From positions 310,001-374,000 of the forward strand of contig NZ_CP118485.1 of the NCBI RefSeq assembly GCF_051124815.1: a DNA stretch of 64,000 bases, read 5' to 3'. A program made the position numbers and the translations under genes. This document shows positions 1-9,457 of the stretch, piece after piece (the first letter of the stretch is position 1; each line of letters begins with the position of its first letter). The notes beneath the pieces were generated by a model, which saw only the letters and a program-made list of their open reading frames with translations, ran no database searches and had not been told where the DNA came from. This DNA comes from Azospirillum sp051124815. GTDB taxonomy: Bacteria > Pseudomonadota > Alphaproteobacteria > Azospirillales > Azospirillaceae.

Positions 1-1086
1 GGGGTGCGCGACTATGTCGTGCCCGGCAACAAGGAATATGTGGAAGGCGACACCATCCAGCGCCCGGACGGCGGCGGTGGCGGCCGCGGCAGCGAGGGCA
101 GCGCCGACGGCGAGGGCGAGGACGAGTTCCGCTTCGTCCTTTCGCGCGACGAGTTCCTGGACATCTTCCTGGAGGATCTGGAGCTTCCCGATCTGGTGAA
201 GCAGAAGGTCAAGCAGTCGGAATCGCACACGCTGACGCGGGCCGGCTATTCGGTGTCGGGCTCGCCTGCCAACCTGAACCTCGTCCGCACGATGCGGAAC
301 AGCCTGTCGCGGCGCATCGCGCTGAAGCGCCCCAAGCGCGACGAGATCCGCGAACTGGAAGAGATGCTGCGCGAGGCGGAGGAGGCCGGCGAGGATGCCG
401 ACCAGATCCAGGCGCTGCGCGAACAGCTGGAACACATCGTCCTGCGCTCCAAGCGCATTCCCTTCATCGACCCGATCGACGTGCGGTTCAACCGGTTCGA
501 GACGGTGCCGAAGCCGATCGCCCAGGCGGTGATGTTCTGCCTGATGGACGTGTCGGGGTCGATGACCGAGCACATGAAGGATCTGGCCAAGCGCTTCTTC
601 ATGCTGCTGTACCTGTTCCTGAAGCGGCGCTACCGGTCGGTCGACATCGTCTTCATCCGCCACACCCACGAGGCCAAGGAGGTGGACGAGGAAACCTTCT
701 TCTACTCCACCGAGACCGGCGGCACCGTGGTGTCGACGGCGCTGGAGGAGATGCAGAAGGTCGTGCAGGACCGTTACCCGCACAATGAATGGAACATCTA
801 CGCCGCCCAGGCGTCGGACGGCGACAACATGTCGTCGGACAACGCCAAGTCGGCGACCCTGCTGCGCGACGCCATCCTGCCGATGTGCCAGTATTTCGCC
901 TACATCGAGGTGGCGGCGGAACACAACATGGGCCTGTCGGCGCTGGGCCGGGAGACCGAGCTGTGGCGCACCTACAAGCAGGTGCAGAGCCCGGAACGCC
1001 CGCTGGCGATGCGCCGCGTCCGCTCCCGCCGGGAGATCTTCCCGGTCTTCCGCGAGCTGTTCGCCCGCGAGAAGGCGGGGGCTTAA
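1..1086 (+). CDS. yeaH: YeaH/YhbH family protein (DUF444), 5' end cut by window
   Basis: The frame is open from base 1 and ends at a TAA (1084-1086), leaving about 360 residues. Family members are usually about 420 residues, so some 60-80 N-terminal residues lie outside the window. A glycine-rich acidic stretch comes first, followed by a charged helical region and then a von Willebrand A-like domain with the metal-site motif DVSGSM (about residue 182). In many proteobacteria this gene sits between the serine kinase prkA and spoVR, in a starvation/stress-induced operon. Here a SpoVR gene follows 68 bp downstream on the same strand, which supports the call. The biochemical role of DUF444 proteins is not settled. 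The GTG at base 4 is probably internal, not the true start. Confidence 0.93.
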   Translation, partial: GVRDYVVPGNKEYVEGDTIQRPDGGGGGRGSEGSADGEGEDEFRFVLSRDEFLDIFLEDLELPDLVKQKVKQSESHTLTRAGYSVSGSPANLNLVRTMRNSLSRRIALKRPKRDEIRELEEMLREAEEAGEDADQIQALREQLEHIVLRSKRIPFIDPIDVRFNRFETVPKPIAQAVMFCLMDVSGSMTEHMKDLAKRFFMLLYLFLKRRYRSVDIVFIRHTHEAKEVDEETFFYSTETGGTVVSTALEEMQKVVQDRYPHNEWNIYAAQASDGDNMSSDNAKSATLLRDAILPMCQYFAYIEVAAEHNMGLSALGRETELWRTYKQVQSPERPLAMRRVRSRREIFPVFRELFAREKAGA

Positions 1087-1154
1087 GGGGACATGAGGAC
1101 AACGCCGCCCCCATCCCCTATTGGGAGGCCGGGGGCGGCAGGGGGAGATCGAGA

Positions 1155-2708
1155 ATGACGGCTGTGATCACCAGACCCGACGCGCTGCTGTATGACGGCG
1201 TCGAGTGGGATTACGACAAGATCAAGCGCGTCTATGACGCCGTCGAGCATATCGCGCTGAAGGAGATGGGCCTCGACGTCTATCCCAACCAGATCGAGGT
1301 CATCACCGCCGAGCAGATGCTCGACGCCTACTCGTCCATCGGCATGCCGCTGATGTACAAGCATTGGTCCTTCGGCAAGCATTTCGCCCGCGACGAGATG
1401 ATGTACCGCAAGGGCTATCGCGGCCTCGCCTACGAGATCGTCATCAATTCCAGCCCCTGCATCAGCTACATCATGGAAGAGAACACCATGACGATGCAGA
1501 CGCTGGTGATCGCGCATGCCGCCTTCGGCCACAATCATTTCTTCAAGAACAACCAGCTGTTCCAGCAATGGACCGATGCCGAGGGCATCCTGGACTATCT
1601 GGAATTCGCCAAGACCTACATCACCCATTGCGAGGAACGCTACGGCCACGCCGCGGTGGAGCGGGTGCTGGACGCCGCCCATGCGCTGATGAGCCAGGGC
1701 GTGCACAAATATCCGAAGAAGCGCTCCGACCTGCGGACGGAGCAGCGGCGCGAGCGCGAGCGGCAGGAATATCAGGACCAGACCTTCAACGACCTGTGGC
1801 GCACCGTGCCCAAGACCGCCGCCGGCCCGCGACCCAGCAAGTCCGTGTCGGAGCGCAAGAAGCTGCTAGGGCTGCCGGAAGAGAACATCCTTTATTTCCT
1901 GGAGAAGAAGGCGCCACGGCTGGAGCATTGGCAGCGCGAGATACTGCGCATCGTCCGCCACATCTCGCAGTATTTCTATCCGCAGAAGCAGACCAAGGTG
2001 ATGAACGAGGGCTGCGCCACCTACGTCCATTACCAGATCATGAGCCGCCTGCACGAGACCGGCCAGATCAGCGAAGGCGCCTTCCTGGAGTTCCTGCACT
2101 CCCACACCTCGGTGGTGTTCCAGCCGGAATTCGACGACAAGCGCTTCTCCGGCCTGAACCCCTATGCGATCGGCTTCGCGATGATGCAGGACATCGCCCG
2201 CATCGCCGAGAAGCCGACGGACGAGGACCGCCAATGGTTCCCCGACCTCGCCGGACAGGGCGACGGCATGGCGGCGGTGCGCGAGGCCTGGGCCAATTTC
2301 CGTGACGAGAGCTTCATCCTGCAATATCTCAGCCCGCACCTGATGCGGAAGCTGAAGCTGTTCAGCGTGCGCGACGATGCGGAAGACCCCTATCTGCTGG
2401 TCGATCACATCCACAACGAGCGCGGCTATCGCGACATCCGCAAGAAGCTGGCCCGCCAGTACGACCTGGGCTATCTGGAGCCGGACATCCAGATCGTCGA
2501 CGTCGATCTTGCCGGCGACCGCAAGCTGATCCTGCAGCACCGCGTCACCAACGGCGTGCTGCTGGACGAGAGCGACGCCAAGGCGGTGCTGCGCCACATC
2601 GCCAATTTGTGGGGCTATGAAGTGCAGCTGATCGAGGTTTCGGCGATCTCCGAAGCGATCCTGAAGGAACATGCCGTGACGGCGCCCAGCGGGATCGGCG
2701 TGATGTGA
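1155..2708 (+). CDS. spoVR: SpoVR family protein
   Basis: This 517-residue protein begins MTAVITRPDALLYDG, with a GGGGGAGA ribosome site 5-8 bases before the ATG. The same frame is open further upstream (from 789) but that part is antisense-like and overlaps the DUF444 gene, so I start at 1155. The sequence matches the SpoVR/YcgB family throughout: the conserved WDYDKIKRVYD entry, the NTMTMQTLVIAHAAFGHNHF histidine-rich block and the NEGCATYVHY block. SpoVR is needed for spore cortex formation in Bacillus. In proteobacteria it is a stress-response protein of unknown chemistry encoded with prkA and yeaH. It is probably cotranscribed with the DUF444 gene upstream. Confidence 0.95.
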   Translation: MTAVITRPDALLYDGVEWDYDKIKRVYDAVEHIALKEMGLDVYPNQIEVITAEQMLDAYSSIGMPLMYKHWSFGKHFARDEMMYRKGYRGLAYEIVINSSPCISYIMEENTMTMQTLVIAHAAFGHNHFFKNNQLFQQWTDAEGILDYLEFAKTYITHCEERYGHAAVERVLDAAHALMSQGVHKYPKKRSDLRTEQRRERERQEYQDQTFNDLWRTVPKTAAGPRPSKSVSERKKLLGLPEENILYFLEKKAPRLEHWQREILRIVRHISQYFYPQKQTKVMNEGCATYVHYQIMSRLHETGQISEGAFLEFLHSHTSVVFQPEFDDKRFSGLNPYAIGFAMMQDIARIAEKPTDEDRQWFPDLAGQGDGMAAVREAWANFRDESFILQYLSPHLMRKLKLFSVRDDAEDPYLLVDHIHNERGYRDIRKKLARQYDLGYLEPDIQIVDVDLAGDRKLILQHRVTNGVLLDESDAKAVLRHIANLWGYEVQLIEVSAISEAILKEHAVTAPSGIGVM

Positions 2709-2760
2709 CGTAAAGGACCGGCTCCGCTACACTGCCGCCCATGCCAATATGGGGGGAACG

Positions 2761-3648
2761 ATGTCGGCGGATCTGTTGGGCGGAGCGGGGCCGGTCGGAC
2801 TGGTCAGGGCGAGGCACGGCCTGATGATGTACCGGCGCACCGACAGCGTCGTCGGCCGGTCGCTGGACTATTACGGCGAGTATTTCGAGCAGGAGGTCGC
2901 GCTGTTCCGCCAGTGCGTCCGGGCGGGGGACCGGGTGATCGACGTCGGCGCCAACATCGGCGCCCACACGGTGGCGCTGGCCCGGCTGGTCGGCCCCACC
3001 GGCCGGGTTCTGGCGCTGGAGCCCATCGACGCCAACCATCGGCTGCTGTGCGGCAATCTGGCGCTGAACGGGCTGGACTGGGCGGACGGCATGCTGGCCG
3101 CCGCCGGGTCCGCCGATGGGGTGCTGCATCTTGCCGGCGTGGCGATGGACGCCGAGGGCAATTACGGCGCGCTGTCGCTGGACGCCTTGGCCGGCGACCG
3201 GCCGGTGCCGGTTCATCGATTGGATGGCCTGGCTCCTGACGGGGCCGGCCGCATCCGTCTGATCAAGATCGATGTCGAGGGGATGGAGGCCGAGGTCCTG
3301 GAGGGCGCGCGCGGCCTGATCGCCCGCGACCGTCCGGTCCTTTATGTGGAGAACGACCGGCCGGACAAGTCGGCGGACCTGATCCGCCTGCTGGGGGAGC
3401 TGGGCTATGCCTGTTACTGGTATCTGCCCGCCTTCCACAATCCCGCCAATTTCGCCGGCCGGTCTGAGCCGATCTTCGGCCATGGGCTGGTCGACAACGG
3501 CACGGAGATCCGCGGGCTCGGCATGGGGATCAACCTGTTCTGCCTGCCGGCCGAGGCGGGCGCGCGCATCAACGGCCTGCTGCCCGTCGCCGATCCGGAC
3601 GAACATCCGCTGCGTCGCGGCCATAACGGGCGCTTTATCGGCGGTTGA
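2761..3648 (+). CDS. FkbM family methyltransferase
   Basis: A 295-residue SAM-dependent methyltransferase of the FkbM type. I see the nucleotide-binding motif DVGANIGAHTVALARL followed by GRVLALEP (acidic end of strand 2), and the family's IKIDVEGMEAEVLEGA motif later. An in-frame ATG also exists at 2749, but the ATG at 2761 is directly preceded by GGGGGGAACG, a much better ribosome site. FkbM proteins O-methylate sugars or polyketides. The acceptor here cannot be told from sequence. It stands alone between spoVR and a convergent PilZ gene, so the context gives no pathway. Confidence 0.88.
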   Translation: MSADLLGGAGPVGLVRARHGLMMYRRTDSVVGRSLDYYGEYFEQEVALFRQCVRAGDRVIDVGANIGAHTVALARLVGPTGRVLALEPIDANHRLLCGNLALNGLDWADGMLAAAGSADGVLHLAGVAMDAEGNYGALSLDALAGDRPVPVHRLDGLAPDGAGRIRLIKIDVEGMEAEVLEGARGLIARDRPVLYVENDRPDKSADLIRLLGELGYACYWYLPAFHNPANFAGRSEPIFGHGLVDNGTEIRGLGMGINLFCLPAEAGARINGLLPVADPDEHPLRRGHNGRFIGG

Positions 3649-3654
3649 GGGCGG

Positions 3655-4506
3655 TCAGCGCTCCGGTTCCGGCTTGATGCCGGCTTCCTTCATGGCGTGT
3701 ATCAGATCCAGCATCACGGTGCTGATGTCCGGGAAGGACAGCGCCACGGCGCGGCGGTCGGGGTCGAGGCGCACCACATGCGCGATCTGCCGGCCGCCGA
3801 CGCGATGGCTGGTCTTATCGGGACCGACGGTCTCCGGTATTTCCGGGCAATGCAGGTCCAGCCGCAGCTTGCCGCCGACGGCGTGGGCGAACTCCTCCGG
3901 CGGCAGGTCGACCAGCAGGCCGCGGGTCGACCAGTTGATCGTCGTGCAGCGCCGCCCCTCCGCCTCCACCGCCAGGACCGGGTCCATATAGCGGATGGCG
4001 CGGCGGCGCTCGATGCCGTTGGGCGGTTTGGCGCCGACGTCGTGCTGGTCCAGCTTGTGTTTGGCCGCCTGCTTGGTGCGGTCGTCCACCCCGTCCTTGC
4101 TGGTCATCAGCGTCGCCTGCACGCGCCGCTCGACGCCGTGGCGGAACTCGTCGTCGGCGCCGAAGCGCAGGGCCTTGGCGAAATGGTCCTTGGCCTGGGT
4201 CAGCAGCGCGTTGCGCCCCTTCTCGTCACCGCGATGGCCGCAGCGCTCGGCCTGGATCAGCAGCGAATCGACACTGCGCTGATAGGCGCCGCGCTGGATG
4301 GCGCGGGTCATTTCGCGGAACTCGGCGGCGCGCAGGCTGGGGAATTCCCGCGTCTTCAGCAGCCCGGCCATGGCTTCCGCCAGCGAATCGACGCGGGCGG
4401 GGTCGCCGGTCTCCGCCTCCCGGCGCAGGGTCCGTATCGCTTCCTCCGCCTTGCGAAGCAGCTGATCTTCCAGTTTCCGGCGCTGGTCGGCGTCCATCAC
4501 GGGCAT
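3655..4506 (-). CDS. PilZ domain-containing protein
   Basis: A 283-residue cytosolic protein. The first ~170 residues are charged and helical (MPVMDADQRRKLEDQLLRK...). The C-terminal ~100 residues look like a PilZ domain: an arginine-rich entry (GIERRRAIRYMDP) followed by NWSTRGLLVDLPPE, the equivalent of the D/NxSxxG motif that binds cyclic-di-GMP. I chose the ATG at 4504-4506 because GGAGGG lies 7-8 bases upstream on this strand; the frame runs further upstream without a start signal. The first arginine pair and the S..G motif are present, so c-di-GMP binding is plausible. The partner is unknown. Confidence 0.8.
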   Translation of the reverse strand: MPVMDADQRRKLEDQLLRKAEEAIRTLRREAETGDPARVDSLAEAMAGLLKTREFPSLRAAEFREMTRAIQRGAYQRSVDSLLIQAERCGHRGDEKGRNALLTQAKDHFAKALRFGADDEFRHGVERRVQATLMTSKDGVDDRTKQAAKHKLDQHDVGAKPPNGIERRRAIRYMDPVLAVEAEGRRCTTINWSTRGLLVDLPPEEFAHAVGGKLRLDLHCPEIPETVGPDKTSHRVGGRQIAHVVRLDPDRRAVALSFPDISTVMLDLIHAMKEAGIKPEPER

Positions 4507-4693
4507 GGCGCGGCCCTCCACGGGGGCGGTTTCATAAGAATACAGCAGGTCGCCGGCGGGTGACAGCCGACAGTTGTGGTTAACGGCCCACCTGCGGGGC
4601 GCCCCAGTAGGAGCGGACCCGATTTTCCTTTGCCTTGTGAGTGCCTTCTTATCTGTGGTGACACACGGGACGGGTAGCGGGAGTGGGCGGGTG

Positions 4694-5788
4694 ATGGGCA
4701 GGAACAAGAATGAGATGGCGGAAACCGAACTGGATTTGCTGAGCGCCGCCCTGACCGGCCTGCTGGGGGAGCAGAGCGCGAGCCCCGCCCCGGCCGGGAC
4801 CGCCATTGTCGCCTTCCTCCGTGGCCGGGGCGCCGACGCGGAGCCGGTGCGCACGCTGGTGCTGCGGCCGAAGCCCGTGCGCGGTGCGGCGGCGGCCGAC
4901 TTGGCCGGCCGGCGCGCCCTGGTCTACAGCCTGACCAAGACGATCCTCGCCGCCGCCGTGCTGCGGCTGGCCGCGCGCGGCGTGATCGACCTCGACGGGC
5001 CGGCGGAGCGCTGGCTGCCGGAACTGGCCGGGCGGCCGGACCCGGTCAGCGTCGCACAGATCCTGACCCACCGCGCCGGGCTGCCCGATTACGGCGGCCG
5101 GGCAGACTACCACGCCGCCGTCGCCGCCGGCGCGGAACCCTGGAGCGGCGACGAGTTCCTCGCCCGCTGCGGCGTTGCCCAGGGCGAAGGACCGCCGGCC
5201 GGGCGCTTCGCCTATTCCAACATCGGCTATCTGCTGATCGCCCGGCTGCTGGAGCGCGCCGGCGGCGCCCCGCTGGCGGAACTGCTGGCGCGCGAGGTCT
5301 TCGGCCCGCTCGGCCTGTCCAGTGCCTCGCTTCTGCACGACCGGGCCGACCTCGCCGGGCTGTTCTTCGGTCCAAGCCCGACCTTCGGCGGGGCGCCGGT
5401 GGAGAAGGCCTATCATCCCGGCTGGGTGTCGCACGGGGTGGTGGCGATGACGGCGGCGGATGCCTGCCGCCTCGTTCACGGCCTGACCGAGGACTATCTG
5501 CCGGAGGCGTTGCTGCGGCGGATGCTGGACGGGCTGCCGGTCGGCGGGCCGATGGGCGGGCGGCCCTGGGTCGAGCCTTCCTATGGGCTCGGCATGATGG
5601 TGGAGTTGGATCCGGTGGCCGGACCCTATTGGGGCCACACCGGCGGTGGGCCGGGGGTAACGCCCGCCGCTTTCCATGCGCCGGGGCCGGTTCCGGTCTC
5701 CGTCGCCGTCTTCCTGGACGGCGAGGACGGCAACCTCGCCGAATGGATGGCGGTGGAGGTTCTGCACCGGTTGCGCGGCGTGCGATAG
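4694..5788 (+). CDS. Serine hydrolase, beta-lactamase family (class C / EstB-like)
   Basis: A 364-residue protein with the three motifs of the serine beta-lactamase/DD-peptidase fold: SLTK (SxxK, about residues 79-82, nucleophile and base), YSN (YxN, about 174-176) and HTGG (about 315-318, replacing KTG). HTGG is typical of EstB-like esterases and uncharacterised hydrolases, not true beta-lactamases. No clear signal peptide is seen, so it is probably cytoplasmic. ATG 4694 (MGRNKNEMAETELD) is used; ATG 4715 is an alternative. It is divergent from the PilZ gene, and the substrate is unknown. Confidence 0.87.
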   Translation: MGRNKNEMAETELDLLSAALTGLLGEQSASPAPAGTAIVAFLRGRGADAEPVRTLVLRPKPVRGAAAADLAGRRALVYSLTKTILAAAVLRLAARGVIDLDGPAERWLPELAGRPDPVSVAQILTHRAGLPDYGGRADYHAAVAAGAEPWSGDEFLARCGVAQGEGPPAGRFAYSNIGYLLIARLLERAGGAPLAELLAREVFGPLGLSSASLLHDRADLAGLFFGPSPTFGGAPVEKAYHPGWVSHGVVAMTAADACRLVHGLTEDYLPEALLRRMLDGLPVGGPMGGRPWVEPSYGLGMMVELDPVAGPYWGHTGGGPGVTPAAFHAPGPVPVSVAVFLDGEDGNLAEWMAVEVLHRLRGVR

Positions 5789-5959
5789 GGCGGCACGCGA
5801 CACGGCTCCTGCTTGTTCGGCCCCTGCTTGTTCAGGAGGATGGCGATCCCATCTCCTCTCCAGGGGACAATCCCCCGCTACCCGGCGTAGACTCAGGGCA
5901 GCGGCGGTGCCGGGCGAAACCGGCCACCGGGACCAAGAAGCAAGGGGAGGAACCGCGCG

Positions 5960-7708
5960 ATGGGAGACGCCGCCCGCAAGCTGCCCGATTATCCATGGCT
6001 GGCCTCCTACCCGCCGACGGTGGATTGGGCGATGCCGATTCCGGCCCGGCCGCTGACCGACCTGCTGGAGGGTGCCGTCGCCCGCCATGGCGACAAGCCC
6101 TGCCTGAACTTCCTGGGCAAGCGCACCAGCTATCGCGAGCTGGGCCGGCTGGTCGACCGCGCCGCCCGCGGCTTTCAGGCCATCGGGGTGGGGAAGGGAA
6201 CGCGGGTCGGGCTGTTCCTGCCCAACACGCCTTATTACGTCATCGCCTTCTTCGCCATCCTGAAGGCCGGCGGCACGGTGGTGAACTTCAACCCGCTCTA
6301 TGCCGAACGCGAGTTGATCCACCAGATCGGCGACAGCGACATCGACCTGATGGTCACGCTGGACCTGAAGCTGCTCTACGGCAAGATGGCGCGGATGCTG
6401 GCCGAGACCGGGCTGAAGCGGCTGGTCATCTGCCGCATGGCCGACATCCTGCCCTTCCCGAAGAACTGGCTGTTCCCCATCGCCAAGCGGGCGGAAATCG
6501 CGGCGATCCCGCGCGACGACCGCCACATCCCCTTCGCCCAACTGATTGCCAACGACGGGCGGCCGACCCCGGTCGCCATCGACGCGCAGGAGGATGTCGC
6601 CGTCCTGCAGTACACCGGCGGCACCACCGGCGTGCCCAAGGGCGCGATGCTGACCCACGCCAACCTCTACGCCAACACCATCCAGTGCGCGACATGGTAC
6701 GCGGCGAAGGAACGCAAACCCGGTGAGGGCGGCGAAGACGGGCAGGAGCGCATGCTGGGCGTGCTGCCCCTGTTCCATGTCTTCGCCATGACCGCGGTGA
6801 TGAATTTCGGCCTGCATCTGGGGGCGGAGATCGTCCTGCTGCCGCGCTTCGAACTGGAACAGGTGATGCGCACCCTGCAGGCGGAGCGGATCACCCTGTT
6901 CCCCGCCGTGCCGACCATCTACACCGCGATCAACCATCATAAACATCTGGAGAAGTTCGATCTTTCGTCGATCCGCTTCTGCATGTCGGGCGGGGCGCCG
7001 CTGCCGCTGGAGGTGAAGGAGGCGTTCGAGCGCACGACCGGCTGCACGCTGGTGGAGGGTTACGGCCTGTCGGAATGCTCCCCCGTCGCCACCGTCAATC
7101 CGGCGGTGCTGCATTCGGACAAGAAGGGCTCCATCGGCCTGCCGCTGCCCGGCACCATCGTCGAGATCGTCAGCCTGGAGGACCCGCGCCGCGTCCTGCC
7201 GCCGGGCGAGAAGGGCGAGGTCTGCATCCGCGGGCCGCAGGTGATGAAGGGCTATTGGCGCCGCCCGGCCGAGACGGCTGAGACGCTGGTCGACGGCCGG
7301 CTGCACACCGGCGACGTCGGGGTGATGGACGAGGACGGCTACACCACCATCGTCGACCGCATCAAGGACATGATCCTGTGCAGCGGCTTCAACGTCTATC
7401 CCCGCAATGTGGAGGAGGCGATCTACCTGCACCCGGCGGTCGCCGAATGCGTTGTCGCCGGCTTGCCCGATGAGTATCGCGGCCAGACGGTGAAAGCCTA
7501 TGTCCGGCTGGACGACGGCAAGAGCCTGACCGCGGAGGAGCTGATCGCCTTCCTGAAGGACAAGCTGTCGCCCATCGAGATGCCGAAAGTCGTGGAATTC
7601 CGCCGGGAGCTGCCCAAGACCATGATCGGAAAACTGTCCCGCAAGGCCCTGCTGGACGAGGAACAGGGCAAACGGAGCGCCGCAGCCGCGAAGGGTGGCG
7701 CCGCATGA
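5960..7708 (+). CDS. Long-chain fatty acid--CoA ligase (AMP-binding enzyme)
   Basis: A 582-residue adenylate-forming enzyme that would activate fatty acids to acyl-CoA through an acyl-adenylate. Visible motifs are the P-loop-like YTGGTTGVPKGA (about residues 217-228), the VEGYGLSECSP block (A5-type) and the hinge region LHTGDVGVMDEDGY...DRIKDMILCSGFNVYP. C-terminal ELPKTMIGKLSRKAL holds the expected catalytic lysine. AGGGGAGGAA precedes the ATG at normal spacing. The stop overlaps the start of the acylphosphatase gene (ATGA), so the two are translationally coupled. It resembles FadD most, but the chain length is not deducible. Confidence 0.92.
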   Translation: MGDAARKLPDYPWLASYPPTVDWAMPIPARPLTDLLEGAVARHGDKPCLNFLGKRTSYRELGRLVDRAARGFQAIGVGKGTRVGLFLPNTPYYVIAFFAILKAGGTVVNFNPLYAERELIHQIGDSDIDLMVTLDLKLLYGKMARMLAETGLKRLVICRMADILPFPKNWLFPIAKRAEIAAIPRDDRHIPFAQLIANDGRPTPVAIDAQEDVAVLQYTGGTTGVPKGAMLTHANLYANTIQCATWYAAKERKPGEGGEDGQERMLGVLPLFHVFAMTAVMNFGLHLGAEIVLLPRFELEQVMRTLQAERITLFPAVPTIYTAINHHKHLEKFDLSSIRFCMSGGAPLPLEVKEAFERTTGCTLVEGYGLSECSPVATVNPAVLHSDKKGSIGLPLPGTIVEIVSLEDPRRVLPPGEKGEVCIRGPQVMKGYWRRPAETAETLVDGRLHTGDVGVMDEDGYTTIVDRIKDMILCSGFNVYPRNVEEAIYLHPAVAECVVAGLPDEYRGQTVKAYVRLDDGKSLTAEELIAFLKDKLSPIEMPKVVEFRRELPKTMIGKLSRKALLDEEQGKRSAAAAKGGAA

Positions 7709-8007
7709 CCGCCGATGACCGGAAGGATGGCCGCAAGGCGGTGCGCGTCCGCATCCAGGGCAAGGTGCAGGGGGTGTGGTATCGCGGCTGGACCGTCGAT
7801 CAGGCGGGGGCGCTCGGCCTCACCGGCTGGGTGCGCAACCGCAGCGACGGCACGGTGGAGGCCCTGTTCGCCGGCCCTGTCGAGGCCGTCGACCGCATGT
7901 TGGACGCCTGCCGCCGCGGCCCGCCGTCGGCCATCGTCCGCGACGTGGTGTCCGAACCGGAGCAGGACCCCGGCATGGCCGGCTTCGAGCAGCGGCCGAC
8001 GGTGTGA
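7705..8007 (+). CDS. acyP: Acylphosphatase
   Basis: A 100-residue protein with the full acylphosphatase signature: RIQGKVQGVWYRGWT, with the catalytic arginine at residue 27, and GWVRNRSDGTVEA, with the catalytic asparagine at residue 45. It would hydrolyse carboxyl-phosphate anhydrides such as acetyl phosphate or 1,3-bisphosphoglycerate. The ATG overlaps the TGA of the acyl-CoA ligase by one base, implying coupled translation. Confidence 0.95.
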   Translation: MTADDRKDGRKAVRVRIQGKVQGVWYRGWTVDQAGALGLTGWVRNRSDGTVEALFAGPVEAVDRMLDACRRGPPSAIVRDVVSEPEQDPGMAGFEQRPTV

Positions 8008-8082
8008 GACCCGCATTAGCGTTCCGCTAACCATGACGGCGGCATGCTGGCTGCCATAGTGGTTTTGGAGACGGTAGCCGGG

Positions 8083-8958
8083 ATGACCGCCAGGAAACCG
8101 GATGTGGCCGATATGAAGGCCATGCTCACCGGCGTCTTCGCCAAGGCGGCGGAGGCGAAAGGCAGGGCTGTCCGCGCGACCGTGGCTGCGCCGCCACCGA
8201 AGGCTCCCGCCGCGCCGGGACATGGCGACCCCGCCGTCCGCCTCAGCCTGGGGCCGGAGGCGGCGGAGGATGCGCCGGCACGGCCCTCCGACCCTGCGTC
8301 GGCCGACCTTGCCGACCGGCTGGGACCGGCGATCCAGGCGCTGGCGCGCGATCTGGGCCGGCTGCTGGCCGCCTTCGGCATGGACGGCAGCGAAGCCGCC
8401 GTGGCCGAAGTCGCGCTCGCCGCCCGCTTCGGCGCCGCGGAGCGCCGTGCCGCCGTCATGGCGCTGGATGGACCGGCCGGCGCGTTGCAGCCTCTGGCGC
8501 CGGATGCTCGGCAGGATGTGGCGGTCGAGTTGCGGGGGATCGGCCTTTCCCTGGCCGAGAGGCATGTGGATGTGAGGCTGGACGACGCTGCCCTTGTGCT
8601 GGCGCGGGTGCCGGCCGAGGAGAAGGGCGAGGGGCTGGCCGCCATGATCGGCGTCCTCCGCTCCGCTATCCGTCCCGGCAAGGGGCTGACGGTCGAGACC
8701 GACCGGGTCGCCATCGACGATCTCGGCCGGGTCATGGAGATGCTGTCCGGAGCGATGGCCGGGCCGCCGCAGGGGCTGGAAGGCACGGTGACGCTGTCGC
8801 CGCTGGGTGCGCCGGCCGAAGGCGAGGCGATGAACCTGTCGCTGGCTCTGTCCGGACGGCTGGGCGAGGTGGCGATCGCGTCGCCATCAAAACACATGCC
8901 GGCAACGGAGAAGCCGGTCGGCGAGGTCAAGGAGCGTGGGTTCGATGTCCGGATATGA
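8083..8958 (+). CDS. Hypothetical protein, alanine-rich
   Basis: A 291-residue protein of unrecognised family. It starts MTARKPDVADMKAMLTGVFAKAAEAKG, has a proline/alanine-rich linker (about residues 45-75), and then an alternating helix/strand region rich in Ala and Gly. There is no signal peptide or membrane segment. ATG 8083 has a GGAG about 12 bases upstream; an earlier in-frame ATG at 8044 is possible. Codon use is that of the neighbouring backbone genes, so I believe it is real. It overlaps the start of the next gene by 14 bases. Confidence 0.6.
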   Translation: MTARKPDVADMKAMLTGVFAKAAEAKGRAVRATVAAPPPKAPAAPGHGDPAVRLSLGPEAAEDAPARPSDPASADLADRLGPAIQALARDLGRLLAAFGMDGSEAAVAEVALAARFGAAERRAAVMALDGPAGALQPLAPDARQDVAVELRGIGLSLAERHVDVRLDDAALVLARVPAEEKGEGLAAMIGVLRSAIRPGKGLTVETDRVAIDDLGRVMEMLSGAMAGPPQGLEGTVTLSPLGAPAEGEAMNLSLALSGRLGEVAIASPSKHMPATEKPVGEVKERGFDVRI

Positions 8959-9457
8959 TGCGCCGATCAAGGCGGCCCTCTGGCTGTGCGGGCTGACGCT
9001 GCTGGGGGCGGTCCCGGCGCTGGCCGGGGCGCTGGAGCGGACGGAGCCCGGCCACATGGCGCCGCCGCAGCCGGGGGCCAGCCTGCCCATCGCCCCGCCG
9101 ATCGTGCAATACGCGCTGCCGTCGCAATGGATGACGATCCGCTCCAAGGAGGACTGGCGCAAGGCCGGCAAGTTCGAGAAGGAACTGAGCAAGGAGTGCG
9201 CCGCCCTGCGCTTCAACGAGATCGAGCCGATGCGCTTCCGCGCCTTTTACAAGGGCGAGGTGCTGGGCGTCGCCTTCGGCCATGGGCTGAACCTGCACGA
9301 CCCCGGCAGGAAGGCCGACCGCAAGAAAATCTACCTGTTCCGCAACGGCGATTCGACCGGCTGCACCGTCCAGTCGATGGACAACCAGGACCCGCGCGTG
9401 AACCCCGCCGGCAGTCAGGCCGCCACCCCGGCCGCCGGCGGGTTCAAGAAGTATTAG
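8945..9457 (+). CDS. Hypothetical exported protein
   Basis: A 170-residue protein with a signal peptide (MSGYDAPIKAALWLCGLTLLGAVPALAGA, cleavage probably after ALAGA). The mature part is hydrophilic with two cysteines (ECAALRF and TGCTVQ) that could form a disulfide. ATG 8945 is chosen because AAGGAG lies about 12 bases upstream; GTG 8936 is too close to that site. The start overlaps the end of the preceding hypothetical gene. The 3' end overlaps that of the convergent lipB by 4 bases. Function unknown. Confidence 0.65.
   Translation: MSGYDAPIKAALWLCGLTLLGAVPALAGALERTEPGHMAPPQPGASLPIAPPIVQYALPSQWMTIRSKEDWRKAGKFEKELSKECAALRFNEIEPMRFRAFYKGEVLGVAFGHGLNLHDPGRKADRKKIYLFRNGDSTGCTVQSMDNQDPRVNPAGSQAATPAAGGFKKY

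Noticed and set aside
5805..5840. Tandem CCTGCTTGTTC words between the hydrolase and acyl-CoA ligase genes
   Set aside because: Only two short copies; too little to be called an element.
4649..7432. A 927-codon reverse frame across the serine hydrolase and acyl-CoA ligase
   Set aside because: Long antisense frames are common at this GC content; its composition (His, Gln, Gly, Arg rich) is typical of shadows and both forward genes have full family motifs.
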